64,000 nt of DNA, taken from Vibrio cyclitrophicus. GTDB lineage: Bacteria > Pseudomonadota > Gammaproteobacteria > Enterobacterales > Vibrionaceae. Position numbers and translations under genes: made by a program. The stretch is from the NCBI GenBank assembly GCA_023206055.1, contig CP065366.1:620001-684000 (forward strand), in the 5' to 3' direction. The notes under the pieces are model-generated. The model was not told the origin of the DNA. It saw only the letters and a program-made list of their open reading frames with translations, and made no database searches. Shown in pieces: positions 8,196 to 18,900 of the stretch (its first letter is position 1; every line of letters begins with the position of its first letter).

Positions 8196-9608
8196 TCACA
8201 CTTCTAGGTAGTCCAAGATCCCTTCTGCGGCTTTACGGCCTTCATCGATAGCGGTTACCACTAAGTCAGATCCTCGAACAGCATCGCCACCAGCGAATAT
8301 CTTGCTGTTGGTGGTTTGGTATTGAAACTCTTGTTTGCTGGGAGCCTTGATGCGCCCCCATTGGTCGAGCTCTACACCAAATGGTTCTAGCCATTTCATT
8401 GCATGAGGTTGGAAACCAAATGCCATGATCACGGCATCAGCCTCAAGAACATGCTCACTGCCTTCAACCGGTTCAGGACGACGGCGGCCTGCATCATCCG
8501 GTTCACCCAAGGCCGTTTCCACCACTTTTACGCCAGTCACATGACCTGATGAATCGGTTTCCAGTGCTAATGGTTGAAGGTTGAACATGAACTTCACGCC
8601 TTCTTCTTTCGCATTCTTCACCTCACGGCGAGAGCCTGGCATGTTCGCTTCATCTCGGCGGTAAGCACAAACAACATTAGCAGCGTGTTGACGAATCGAC
8701 GTTCGGACACAGTCCATCGCAGTATCACCACCACCAAGCACGACCACTTTCTTTCCTTTCATGTCGATGAATGGCGTTGGGTTATCCAGTTCCATTACCT
8801 TGTAGGTATTGGAAACAAGGAATGGTAGGGCATCATAAACGCCCGGTGCTTCTTCGTTGTCTAACCCAGCACGCATGTTTTTATAGGTACCGACGCCTAA
8901 GAAAACGGCATCATAGTCATCGACCAATTGTTGTAGCTGAACGTCTTTACCGACTTCGGTATTCATTTTGAATTCGACACCCATACCACTAAAGATACGG
9001 CGACGGTTTTCCATGATGCCTTTCTCAAGCTTGAACGATGGGATACCAAACGTCAGCAGGCCACCGATCTCTGGGTAGCGGTCAAATACCACGGCTTTTA
9101 CACCGTTTCGAACTAAGATATCCGCTGCTGCGAGACCTGCTGGACCTGCGCCGATGATAGCGACCTTTTTGTCGGTCCATTCAACGTGAGACATGTCTGG
9201 CTTCCAGCCCATCTCAAACGCTTTGTCGTTAATGTACTTTTCAATATTGCCTATCGTTACTGCGCCGAAATCATCATTGAGGGTACAAGAGCCCTCGCAC
9301 AGACGGTCTTGAGGGCAAACTCGTCCGCAAACCTCAGGTAAGCTGTTGGTTTGGTGAGACAGTTCAGCCGCTTCGATAATGCGCCCCTCATTGGCAAGCT
9401 TGAGCCACTGAGGGATGTAGTTATGAACTGGACACTTCCATTCACAGTAAGGGTTACCACAGTCTAAACAGCGGTCAGCTTGCGCCTTGGCTTGTTGCTT
9501 GGTGAAAGGTTCGTAGATCTCTACAAACTCAATCTTACGTATCTTGATTGGCTTCTTCGCTGGGTCTACGCGATTCACATCAATAAATTGGTATACATTC
9601 TGGCTCAT
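8196..9608 (-). CDS. gltD: Glutamate synthase small subunit, first cluster
   Basis: NADPH-oxidising beta subunit of glutamate synthase. It passes electrons through FAD and 4Fe-4S clusters to GltB, which converts glutamine plus 2-oxoglutarate to two glutamates. I start at the ATG at 9608 (MSQNVYQFIDVNRVD, 470 aa), preceded by AAGGAG, not at the upstream ATG at 9641, which would overlap gltB. Cluster cysteines are visible in CLDCGNPYCEWKCP and CGRVCPQDRLCEGSC. The FAD motif is VAIIGAGPAGLAAADIL and the NADPH motif VVVLGGGDTAMDC. It lies 16 bp after gltB. Confidence 0.95.
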   Translation of the reverse strand: MSQNVYQFIDVNRVDPAKKPIKIRKIEFVEIYEPFTKQQAKAQADRCLDCGNPYCEWKCPVHNYIPQWLKLANEGRIIEAAELSHQTNSLPEVCGRVCPQDRLCEGSCTLNDDFGAVTIGNIEKYINDKAFEMGWKPDMSHVEWTDKKVAIIGAGPAGLAAADILVRNGVKAVVFDRYPEIGGLLTFGIPSFKLEKGIMENRRRIFSGMGVEFKMNTEVGKDVQLQQLVDDYDAVFLGVGTYKNMRAGLDNEEAPGVYDALPFLVSNTYKVMELDNPTPFIDMKGKKVVVLGGGDTAMDCVRTSIRQHAANVVCAYRRDEANMPGSRREVKNAKEEGVKFMFNLQPLALETDSSGHVTGVKVVETALGEPDDAGRRRPEPVEGSEHVLEADAVIMAFGFQPHAMKWLEPFGVELDQWGRIKAPSKQEFQYQTTNSKIFAGGDAVRGSDLVVTAIDEGRKAAEGILDYLEV

Positions 9609-9624
9609 GATTGGCTCCTTCCAA

Positions 9625-12600
9625 TTATTGCGCTTGAACACGAAGTTCAGCAGAGCTACGGCTTTGGTGGCCGAGCAAGGTGTTGAGATCCGCCGTCTTT
9701 GGCTTCACTAGGTAGAACTTCGGAATCCATTCATCAAAGTTCGCCAGAATAGCTTCAGCGTGTACTGAGCCTGTTTCTTCTAAGTGTTCTGCAATTAAGC
9801 CACGCAGATGTTCTTGGTGGATAAATAAGTCAGACAGAGAAAGAGCCTCGACCGACTCGTTATTTACTCGGCCTTGGAAGTCTTCATTCTTATCCATGAC
9901 ATAAGCAAAACCACCTGTCATACCGGCGCCGAAGTTGACGCCAGTCGCGCCAAGAATCGCAACAATACCGCCTGTCATGTATTCACAAGCGTTGTCACCT
10001 GCACCTTCAATCACCGCAACCGTACCTGAGTTACGTACACCAAATCGTTCGCCAGCAGTACCTGCGGCAAATAGTTTGCCTCCAGTTGCGCCATACAGAC
10101 AGGTGTTGCCTATGATGGTCGCTTCGTTACAAGTAAATGCAGTGCCTTGGTGAGGCTTGATAACCACTTTGCCGCCAGCCATGCCTTTGCCAACATAGTC
10201 ATTGGCATCGCCTGTTAGGTAAAGCTCTACGCCACCTGCGTTCCAAACTGCAAAAGACTGACCTGCGGTACCGTCGAGATATAACTTGATTGGTGAACCT
10301 GCCATCCCTTGGTTGCCGTATCGCTTAGCAATTTCACCAGAGATACGAGCGCCAATCGAGCGGTCTGTGTTGATCACGTTGTAGTAAAGGCTGGTGGATT
10401 GACGTTTCTCAATTGCATCGAGTGCATCATCAAGGATCTGTTGGTTGAGTTGCGCCTTATCAAATGGTGCATTTGGCTCGGTCCAAAACAGTGGGTGACC
10501 TTCTGGAGAAACTGGAGCTTCGAGTATTGAAGATAGATCGAGTTTGCTCTGTTTCGCAGTGAGGCCTTGAACGGCTTCAAGCAAATCAGTACGGCCAATC
10601 AAGTCGGTAAGTTTTTCTACACCAAGCTCTGCAAGGTATTGGCGGACTTCATCGGCTAGGCCAGTAAAGTAGTTAACCACCATATCTGGTAGACCTTTGA
10701 AGTATTCGCGGCGCAGTGTTTCATCTTGAGTCGCCACACCCGTTGCACAGTTGTTTAGGTGACAAATTCGTAGGAACTTACAGCCCATTGCAACCATCGG
10801 CGCGGTACCAAAACCAAAGCTTTCAGCACCTAAAATCGCGCCTTTAATCACATCGAGACCGGTTTTCAGACCACCATCGACTTGTAGGCGGATCTTATGA
10901 CGAAGCCCGTTAGCAACCAGTGCTTGCTGGGTTTCTGCTAGTCCAAGTTCCCAAGGACAACCTGCATATTTCACTGAGGTCAGTGGACTTGCTGCAGTAC
11001 CGCCGTCGTAACCGGAGATCGTAATCAAGTCGGCATAAGCTTTCGCTACACCTGTGGCAATAGTGCCTACACCCGGTTCCGATACTAACTTCACTGAAAC
11101 TAAGGCTTTAGGGTTCACTTGTTTAAGGTCGAAAATAAGCTGCGCCAGATCCTCGATAGAATAAATATCGTGATGCGGAGGAGGGGAGATCAGTGTTACC
11201 CCTTGAACGGAGTACCTCAGCTTAGCGATTTCTGCGGTGACTTTATGCCCTGGCAGTTGGCCACCTTCGCCCGGCTTCGCACCTTGTGCAACTTTGATTT
11301 GCAGAACATCCGCATTGGTTAAGTAATGTGGTGTCACACCAAAGCGACCGGAAGCTATCTGCTTGATACGAGAATTACGATCAGTGCCAAAGCGTCGTGG
11401 ATCTTCACCACCTTCACCAGAGTTGGAGTAGCCTCCTAATCGGTTCATCGCCATGGCTAGTGCTTCATGAGCTTCTGGGCTCAAGGCACCAATCGACATC
11501 GCTGCAGAGTCGAAGCGTTTAAAGAGATCACTGCTTGGTTCGACTTTGTCTAATGCTAGAGGTTGAGCTGCTTTTTTAAGGCTCATTAAGTCACGCAGCA
11601 TGGCAGCAGGGCGAGCATTAACTTGCTTCGCAAAAGATTGATAATCTGATGTTTCGCCTGTCTTTACGGCGGTTTGCAAGGTACTGACTACGTCTGGGTT
11701 ATAGGCGTGGTATTCGCCGCCATGTACGTATTTCAGTAAACCACCGTGTTCCAGTGGTTTACGTTTTGTCCATGCTTTACGAGATAGGTTATAGATATCT
11801 TGCTGGAAGTCGCTAAAGCTAGCGCCTTGGATACGAGTAGTTACGCCACGGAAACACAGATCAACAACGTCAGAATGTAGGCCAACGGCTTCGAAAAGTT
11901 GCGAACAACGATATGAGGCAATCGTAGAAATACCCATCTTCGACATGATCTTATACAGACCTTTGTTGATGCCGTTTTGGTAATTTTGCAATGCAGTGCG
12001 ATAGTCTTTATCTAATGAACCATCGTCCAACATTTTGCCCAGAGCTTCATAAGCGAGATACGGGTAAACCGCGGTGGCGCCAAAGCCAAGCAGCACTGCA
12101 AATTGGTGTGGGTCACGTGCGGTTGCTGTTTCAACCACGATGTTAGCATCACAACGCAGGTTGGTGTCTGCAAGTCGAGTTTGCACTGCACCGACCGCCA
12201 TGGCTGCAGGAACGGGTAGCTTACCTTTCTCTAAACATTTGTCTGAAAGCACAACTAAAACGGCGCCGTCACGTACTTCTTGAACTGCACGATCACACAA
12301 GTCGTTGATGGCTTGTTCGAGCTCTTTTTCTGCTGGGTCATAGTGCATGCTAAGAATCGCATGACCATAATGCTTTTGATTTAATTGCAGAAGCTGCTGC
12401 ATATCAGAGTAAAGCAGCACCGGTGAATCAAACGTCACGCGGTAAGCATGCCCATCGGTTTCGCAGAACACATTCATCTCTTGGCCGATACTGGTTGCCA
12501 GAGACATAACGTGTTTTTCACGCAAAGGGTCAATCGGTGGATTGGTTACTTGAGCAAACTTCTGACGGAAATAGTCGGTGATTAAGCGTTCTTTAGAAGA

Positions 12601-14088
12601 CAGCACTGCCATTGGCGTATCGTCGCCCATCGAGCCGACCGCTTCTTGTCCCATGTCACCGAGTACACGCAGTACTTGGTCTGACTCTTCGTTGCTCATC
12701 GCAAACTGTTTTTGATAGGTCTTTAGAGTGTCATCATCAAAATTACGTTTACCGACTTGATCATCTGCTAGTGCGGAAAACGGTGTTAATTTGTGAACGT
12801 TCTTATCCATCCACTCTTTATATGGGTGACGGCCTTTCAGATCATTGTCGATCTCGTTCGATTGCCATAGTTTACCGCGACGAGTATCAATAACGAGCAA
12901 TTCACCAGGGCCGACGCGTCCTTTCTCTGCCACTTCGTCTGGCGCATAATTCCAGATACCGACTTCGGATGCCAAGGTGATTAGGTTGTCTTTTGTGATG
13001 ACATAGCGAGCAGGGCGTAAGCCGTTTCTGTCTAGGTTACACGCAGCATAACGGCCGTCAGATAGCACGATACCCGCAGGGCCATCCCATGGTTCCATAT
13101 GTTTGGAGTTGAAGTCGTAAAAGGCACGAAGCTCAGGATCCATGTCTGGGTGGTTTTGCCAAGCGGGCGGCACAAGCATACGCATCGCGCGGAACACATC
13201 CATACCACCAGCAAGGAACAGGTCGAGCATGTTATCTAGGCTTGATGAATCTGATCCCGTCTCATTCACAAAAGGTGCGGCCGTTTGTAAATCTGGCAGC
13301 AGCGGTGAAGAGAATTTATAGGCGCGAGCCTTGGCCCACTGGCGGTTACCCTCGATGGTATTGATTTCACCATTGTGCGCCAAATAACGGAATGGTTGAG
13401 CCAATGGCCAACGCGGCTGTGTGTTGGTTGAGAAACGCTGGTGGAACAGACATATTGCTGATTCCATGCGTAAGTCAGCAAGATCGAGGTAAAATCGCGG
13501 TAGATCGGCAGGCATACATAGGCCTTTGTAGACCATTACCTGTGTTGAAAGGCTACAGATATAAAAATCTTTGTCTTCGGTGATCTGCTTTTCAATTCTA
13601 CGGCGAGCAATATATAGGCGTCGTTCGATGTCGCGCTCACGCCAACCTGCAGGAGCTGAGATAAACACTTGTTGAATATTGGGAACCGAATCTTTGGCGA
13701 TTGGACCTAATACATCTGTATTGGTCGGCACTACACGCCAACCCGCAATAGTTAAGGTCTCTTGAGCGAGCTCTTTATTGACGATGTCTTGTGCGGATTG
13801 CGCTTTGATTGGGTCTTGGCTGAAGAAAATCATGCCGACAGCGTATTGCTTGCCGAGGTTGAAGTTATTCTCTTCTGCAATAATTCTGAGGTAGGAGTCT
13901 GGTTTCTGTAGTAATAAGCCACAGCCATCTCCGGTTTTACCATCCGCGGCGATACCACCACGGTGTGTCATGCGATCTAGGGCTGAAATAGCAGTTCTTA
14001 CCAACTTATGGCTAGGTTGGCCTTCCATTTGCGCTATTAAACCAAATCCACAGTTGTCTTTTTCAAGACTAGGATCATATAGAGCCAT
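9625..14088 (-). CDS. gltB: Glutamate synthase large subunit, first cluster
   Basis: Alpha subunit of glutamate synthase, 1487 aa. The N-terminal class-II glutamine amidotransferase domain has its likely mature N-terminal Cys at residue 13 (EKDNCGFGLIAQ), after a short propeptide. Then come the central domain, the FMN-binding synthase domain with the 3Fe-4S motif CKFLRICHLNNC, and the C-terminal beta-helix (GXXG repeats such as GGKVVIKPHQGTAF). It is transcribed with gltD just downstream. This cluster resembles the classic proteobacterial gltBD. A second, diverged pair follows immediately upstream on the same strand. Confidence 0.96.
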   Translation of the reverse strand: MALYDPSLEKDNCGFGLIAQMEGQPSHKLVRTAISALDRMTHRGGIAADGKTGDGCGLLLQKPDSYLRIIAEENNFNLGKQYAVGMIFFSQDPIKAQSAQDIVNKELAQETLTIAGWRVVPTNTDVLGPIAKDSVPNIQQVFISAPAGWRERDIERRLYIARRRIEKQITEDKDFYICSLSTQVMVYKGLCMPADLPRFYLDLADLRMESAICLFHQRFSTNTQPRWPLAQPFRYLAHNGEINTIEGNRQWAKARAYKFSSPLLPDLQTAAPFVNETGSDSSSLDNMLDLFLAGGMDVFRAMRMLVPPAWQNHPDMDPELRAFYDFNSKHMEPWDGPAGIVLSDGRYAACNLDRNGLRPARYVITKDNLITLASEVGIWNYAPDEVAEKGRVGPGELLVIDTRRGKLWQSNEIDNDLKGRHPYKEWMDKNVHKLTPFSALADDQVGKRNFDDDTLKTYQKQFAMSNEESDQVLRVLGDMGQEAVGSMGDDTPMAVLSSKERLITDYFRQKFAQVTNPPIDPLREKHVMSLATSIGQEMNVFCETDGHAYRVTFDSPVLLYSDMQQLLQLNQKHYGHAILSMHYDPAEKELEQAINDLCDRAVQEVRDGAVLVVLSDKCLEKGKLPVPAAMAVGAVQTRLADTNLRCDANIVVETATARDPHQFAVLLGFGATAVYPYLAYEALGKMLDDGSLDKDYRTALQNYQNGINKGLYKIMSKMGISTIASYRCSQLFEAVGLHSDVVDLCFRGVTTRIQGASFSDFQQDIYNLSRKAWTKRKPLEHGGLLKYVHGGEYHAYNPDVVSTLQTAVKTGETSDYQSFAKQVNARPAAMLRDLMSLKKAAQPLALDKVEPSSDLFKRFDSAAMSIGALSPEAHEALAMAMNRLGGYSNSGEGGEDPRRFGTDRNSRIKQIASGRFGVTPHYLTNADVLQIKVAQGAKPGEGGQLPGHKVTAEIAKLRYSVQGVTLISPPPHHDIYSIEDLAQLIFDLKQVNPKALVSVKLVSEPGVGTIATGVAKAYADLITISGYDGGTAASPLTSVKYAGCPWELGLAETQQALVANGLRHKIRLQVDGGLKTGLDVIKGAILGAESFGFGTAPMVAMGCKFLRICHLNNCATGVATQDETLRREYFKGLPDMVVNYFTGLADEVRQYLAELGVEKLTDLIGRTDLLEAVQGLTAKQSKLDLSSILEAPVSPEGHPLFWTEPNAPFDKAQLNQQILDDALDAIEKRQSTSLYYNVINTDRSIGARISGEIAKRYGNQGMAGSPIKLYLDGTAGQSFAVWNAGGVELYLTGDANDYVGKGMAGGKVVIKPHQGTAFTCNEATIIGNTCLYGATGGKLFAAGTAGERFGVRNSGTVAVIEGAGDNACEYMTGGIVAILGATGVNFGAGMTGGFAYVMDKNEDFQGRVNNESVEALSLSDLFIHQEHLRGLIAEHLEETGSVHAEAILANFDEWIPKFYLVKPKTADLNTLLGHQSRSSAELRVQAQ

Positions 14089-14516
14089 TGCAATTCTCCC
14101 TTTTGCTTCTCTGTCATCCAGACAGTAAATGACTAACTATTCATGTACTTGTTGTTTTTTGTAAACTGATAGTTTGCTTTAGCCAGTTAAAACGTTATTG
14201 GTTGTGTTAACAAAACCGATTGATTTTATTTTCATCAGCTTTACAACGTATAGCTAATTGTGTTTAAGGTCAAGTTCATGGTTAATTATCATGCATAAAC
14301 GCGATTAGCCACTTAATAATCTAAAATAGTCGATGGATATCAATGAGATATGCAAGATGAATGTTAATGATATTTAACATATACAACAAGGTGTTTTTGA
14401 AAACGCCGAAGGCCAGATAGAAAAAAGGCTAGCATCGAGTGCTAGCCAAATATAAAAGTTAGGAAGGGTGTTGCTTTTTCCCTAGGCTAACGTCATTGAC
14501 GCTAGCCCGAGAAATA
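14089..14516. other. Intergenic region between the two glt clusters
   Basis: AT-rich, 428 bp. It should hold the promoter of the first gltBD cluster and, at its right end, the terminator of the second. A second inverted repeat, GCTAACGTC-att-GACGCTAGC, lies near 14485-14506. No ORF or RNA gene is recognised. Confidence 0.5.
14421..14447 (-). terminator. Terminator after the second gltBD cluster
   Basis: On the minus strand, hairpin GGCTAGCA-ctcga-TGCTAGCC followed by six T residues, about 70 bp past the gltD stop. Confidence 0.85.
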
Positions 14517-15986
14517 TTATGCGGAAAGCATGAGTGAATCTGCTTTCGCTTCTAAGTTTGAGTTACCCATTAAGAAGTCATCAATGGCAATTGCACATTC
14601 ACGACCTTCATTAATACAACGAACGACTAGCGACTGGCCAGTACGCATATCACCAGCAGCGAAAACGCCTTTCTGGTTAGTCGCAAAACCTTCAGAAGCA
14701 ACGTTACCACGCTCGTCCAGCTTAATGTCGAGCTGAGCCAGCACGCCTGTTGGCTCTGGGTGTAAGAAGCCCATTGCTAGAAATGCCATGTCACAAGGAA
14801 TAACACGTTCAGAGTTCGCGACTTCATCAAAGCCTGGACGCTCACCTGGTTTTGCATCTTGCCAGACGATGTCAGCAATGCGAAGTCCGGTTACATTACC
14901 GTTATCGTCAGAGATGAACTCTTTAGTCAGGATGTTCCAATGACGTTCACAACCTTCTTCGTGAGAAGTAGTGGTCTTCATGATCATTGGGTATTGAGGC
15001 CAAGGCATATTGGCAGGGCGCTTCTCTGGTGGGATCGGCATGATCTCAACCTGAGTAATGCTTGCTGCCTTATGACGGTTTGATGTGCCCACACAGTCAG
15101 AACCTGTATCACCGCCACCGATAACCACAATGTGCTTATCTTTAGCGTGAAGCTCTTCTGTCTTAAGATCTAAGTCGTTGGCACGGCGGTTATTTTGACC
15201 AAGGAATTCCATGGCAAAATGAACGCCTTTAAGCTCACGACCTGGGATTGGTAAATCACGAGGAACCGTAGAACCACCCGTTAGCAATACCACATCAAAC
15301 TCTTGACGTAACTGTTGAGCATTAACATCAACGCCGATGTGTTGGTTAACTTTAAATTCAACGCCAGCTTCAGCCATTAGGTTGATCTTACGATCAATCA
15401 CGTCCATACCCAGTTTGAAATCTGGGATACCGAAGCGAAGTAGACCACCCACTTTCTCGTCACGTTCAAATACCGTTACTGAGTGACCTGCACTGTTTAG
15501 TTGCTCAGCAGCGGCTAGACCAGCAGGGCCTGAACCGATAACTGCAACTGTTTTTCCCGTACGAGAGCGTGGTATTTTAGGTTTTGCGTACCCTTCACGG
15601 TACGCAGTTTCTACAATCGTTTTCTCGATATTACAAATAGTGATTGGGTCTTGGTTGATACCAAGAACACAGGCACTTTCACAAGGAGCAGGACAAACAC
15701 GACCTGTAAACTCAGGGAAGTTGTTGGTAGAGCTTAGGATATTCCAAGCCTCTTCCCAGCTGTCACGGTAAACCGCATCATTGAATTCTGGGATGATGTT
15801 ACCAATCGGACAGCCGTTGTGACAGAAAGGTACGCCACAGTCCATACAACGAGAGGCTTGAGTATTGATCTTTTCACCAAACTCTTCGTTAAGTACGAAC
15901 TCTTTGTTGTCTTCAATTCGAACTGACGGGTCGAGCTTCTTTGGAAGCTCACGACCGTGTTCTAAAAATCCAGTAGGCTTACCCAT
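14517..15986 (-). CDS. gltD: Glutamate synthase small subunit, second cluster
   Basis: Second beta subunit paralogue, 489 aa. It is only loosely similar to the gltD at 8196 and starts with MGKPTGFLEHGRELPKK. The iron-sulfur cysteines appear in CMDCGVPFCHNGCP and CPAPCESACVLG. FAD and NADPH motifs are VAVIGSGPAGLAAAEQL and IVVIGGGDTGSDC. Its ATG overlaps the gltB stop by one base (TAATG), so the two are translationally coupled. Both glt pairs look complete, with no broken motif. Whether they differ in regulation or partner use cannot be told here. Confidence 0.95.
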   Translation of the reverse strand: MGKPTGFLEHGRELPKKLDPSVRIEDNKEFVLNEEFGEKINTQASRCMDCGVPFCHNGCPIGNIIPEFNDAVYRDSWEEAWNILSSTNNFPEFTGRVCPAPCESACVLGINQDPITICNIEKTIVETAYREGYAKPKIPRSRTGKTVAVIGSGPAGLAAAEQLNSAGHSVTVFERDEKVGGLLRFGIPDFKLGMDVIDRKINLMAEAGVEFKVNQHIGVDVNAQQLRQEFDVVLLTGGSTVPRDLPIPGRELKGVHFAMEFLGQNNRRANDLDLKTEELHAKDKHIVVIGGGDTGSDCVGTSNRHKAASITQVEIMPIPPEKRPANMPWPQYPMIMKTTTSHEEGCERHWNILTKEFISDDNGNVTGLRIADIVWQDAKPGERPGFDEVANSERVIPCDMAFLAMGFLHPEPTGVLAQLDIKLDERGNVASEGFATNQKGVFAAGDMRTGQSLVVRCINEGRECAIAIDDFLMGNSNLEAKADSLMLSA

Positions 15987-18900
15987 TATACTGCCTCCAC
16001 TTCTTCCGTTTGTGCCTGTTGTGCTTCAGCTTTACGCTTTTCAAGAACCGCTTTGTAGTCGCGTGGCATGACTTTAACCAGCGATGCAACACTTGCTTCA
16101 AAGTTGTCTAGGAAAGACTGAGCAACTTCACTTCCTGTGAATCCAACATGCTTCGTTAGCATATCTAGTAGAAGATCTTTATCTTCTTGTTCAATTGGAT
16201 CTAGGTCTACAAGTTCTGCGTTGAGCTTGGTCTCGAAGTCACCCGCTTTATCCCAAACATAAGCGACACCGCCACTCATACCTGCAGCAAAGTTACGACC
16301 CGTTGAACCAAGGATAATTGCCGCGCCACCTGTCATGTATTCACAACCGTGGTCACCAACACCCTCAACAACAACCTTCGCACCAGAGTTACGAACACAG
16401 AAACGTTCGCCAGCCATACCGCGAATGAAAGATTCACCAGAGGTTGCACCGTAGAAACATACGTTACCCACCACGATGTTGTCTTCAGCAACGATAGTCG
16501 ATTTCGCATCTGGGTACAGTACCAAAGTACCGCCAGACAGACCTTTACCCCAGTAATCGTTCGCGTCGCCTTCTACTTCGAACTTGACGCCTTTCGCAAG
16601 GAACGCACCGAAAGATTGACCTGCACTACCGTGGAACTTAACGTTCATTGGCTGTGGTAAGCCTTGGTCTTTGTAAACCTTCGAGATTTCGTTCGACAGC
16701 ATGGTGCCTGCTGAACGGTCCGTGTTGATGATAGGGAACTGAGCGGTAACCGCTTCACCTTTCTCAAGCGCTGGAATCGCCGCTTGAATCAACTTACGGT
16801 CTAGAACGTCTTCAAGATTATGATTCTGTGTTGTTTGGTTGTAGATACCATCTTCTGCACGAGCCTGCTCAATGTGCAGTACCGGTGTTAGATCTAGGTT
16901 TTTGTACTTCCAGTGACCGATGTCATCACGAACTTTAAGTTTGTGCGATTGACCCACCATCTCATCGATAGAGCGGAAGCCAAGTTCAGCCATTACTTCA
17001 CGTAGACCTTCAGCCATGTATTGGAAGAACGTTACTACGTCTTCTACGCGGCCATCGAAACGCTCACGAAGAGTTTTGTTCTGTGTTGCGATACCAACAG
17101 GACATGTATTCTTGTGACACTTACGCATCATGATACAGCCTTCAACAACTAGAGCAGCTGTTGCTACGCCCCATTCTTCAGCGCCAAGTAACGTTGCGAC
17201 TGCAAGGTCACGTGGTGTTTTCATCTGACCATCAGACTGAACAACGATACGGTTACGTAGGCCGTTTTTCAGCAGTGTTTGGTGCGTTTCCGCTAGACCC
17301 AGTTCCCAAGGCAGACCGGTGTGACGGATAGAAGACATCGGAGATGCACCCGTACCACCATCAAAACCTGCGATAAGTACTACGTCAGCTTTCGCTTTTG
17401 CTACACCCGATGCAATCGTACCTACGCCAGCTTCTGATACTAGCTTCACGTTGACACGGCCGTTACGGTTTGCGTTTTTCAGATCGTAGATCAGCTGAGC
17501 CAAATCTTCGATTGAGTAGATATCGTGGTGTGGCGGTGGAGAGATAAGACCTACGCCCGGAGTCGAGTGACGTGTTGCACCGATCCAATCATCAACCTTA
17601 TCACCAGGTAGTTGACCACCTTCTCCAGGTTTCGCACCTTGAGCCATCTTGATTTGAAGCTCATCAGCGTTAGATAGGTAGTAAGACGTTACACCAAAGC
17701 GACCAGAAGCCACCTGTTTGATTGCTGAACGTTCCCAGTCACCGTTTTCTTTGCGTTCGAAACGTGCTGGATCTTCACCACCTTCACCTGAGTTTGATTT
17801 CGCGCCAATGCGGTTCATTGCAACAGCCAGTGTTGAGTGAGCCTCATGTGAGATTGAACCAAAGCTCATTGCACCCGTTGCGAAACGCTTAAGGATGTTC
17901 TCGATTGGTTCTACTTCTGCTAGAGGAATAGAACCTGCAGGGTTCTTGATGAAATCAAGTTGGCTACGTAGCGTTGCTGCGTTGTCGCCTTGGTCATCGA
18001 CTGCTTTTGCGTACTTCTTGAACTGACCGTAATCTTTGTTACGCGTCGATTCTTGAAGTAGAGAAATCGTTTCAGGGTTGAATAGGTGTTTCTCACCACG
18101 TTGTTTCCACTGGTAAACACCACCAACATCAAGGATCTGAGCTGGGATTTCACGAGCTGGGTAACCAACACGGTGACGAACCAGTACTTCTCGCGCGATA
18201 TCGTCGATCGTTAGACCTTGGATACGAGAAACAGTACCAGTGAAGTATTTTTCAACCACTGATTTACTAACACCAAGTGCTTCAAAGATTTGTGCACCGT
18301 GGTAAGACTGTAGCGTAGAGATTCCCATCTTAGAGAAGATCTTAAGTAGACCGCCGTTAACACCTTTACGGTAGTTATCGAATAACTCACGTGGGTGTAC
18401 GTTTGGATCTAGCTTCTTCGTACGTTGCAATTCAACAATCGTTTCGATAACTAGGTATGGGTTAACTGCGTTCGCACCGTAACCGATAAGCGTTGCAAAG
18501 TGGTGTGTCTCACGAGCGTCGCCCGTTTCAACCACGATGTCACACTTAGCACGTAAACCTTTACGGATTAGATGGTGGTGAACCGCGCCAACCGCCAGCA
18601 TTGCTGGAATAGCGGCGTGGTTAGAGTTAACCGCACGGTCAGTCAGTAGAATGATAGAGTAGCCATCAATGACAGCGTCTTCTGCGTATTGGCAGATACG
18701 CTTAAGTGCGCGCTCTAACTTACCTTGGTCTCCGTTTGCTTGGAATACGATATCTAGCGTCTTCGATTGAAGGTGCTCGTTATCGATTGCACGCAGTTTC
18801 TCTAACTCTGAGTTAGAAAGAACAGGAGACTCAAGTTCTACTTTTTGACAGTGTTCAGGTGTTTCAGCAAGTAAGTTCTGATCTTTACCTAGGTAGGTGT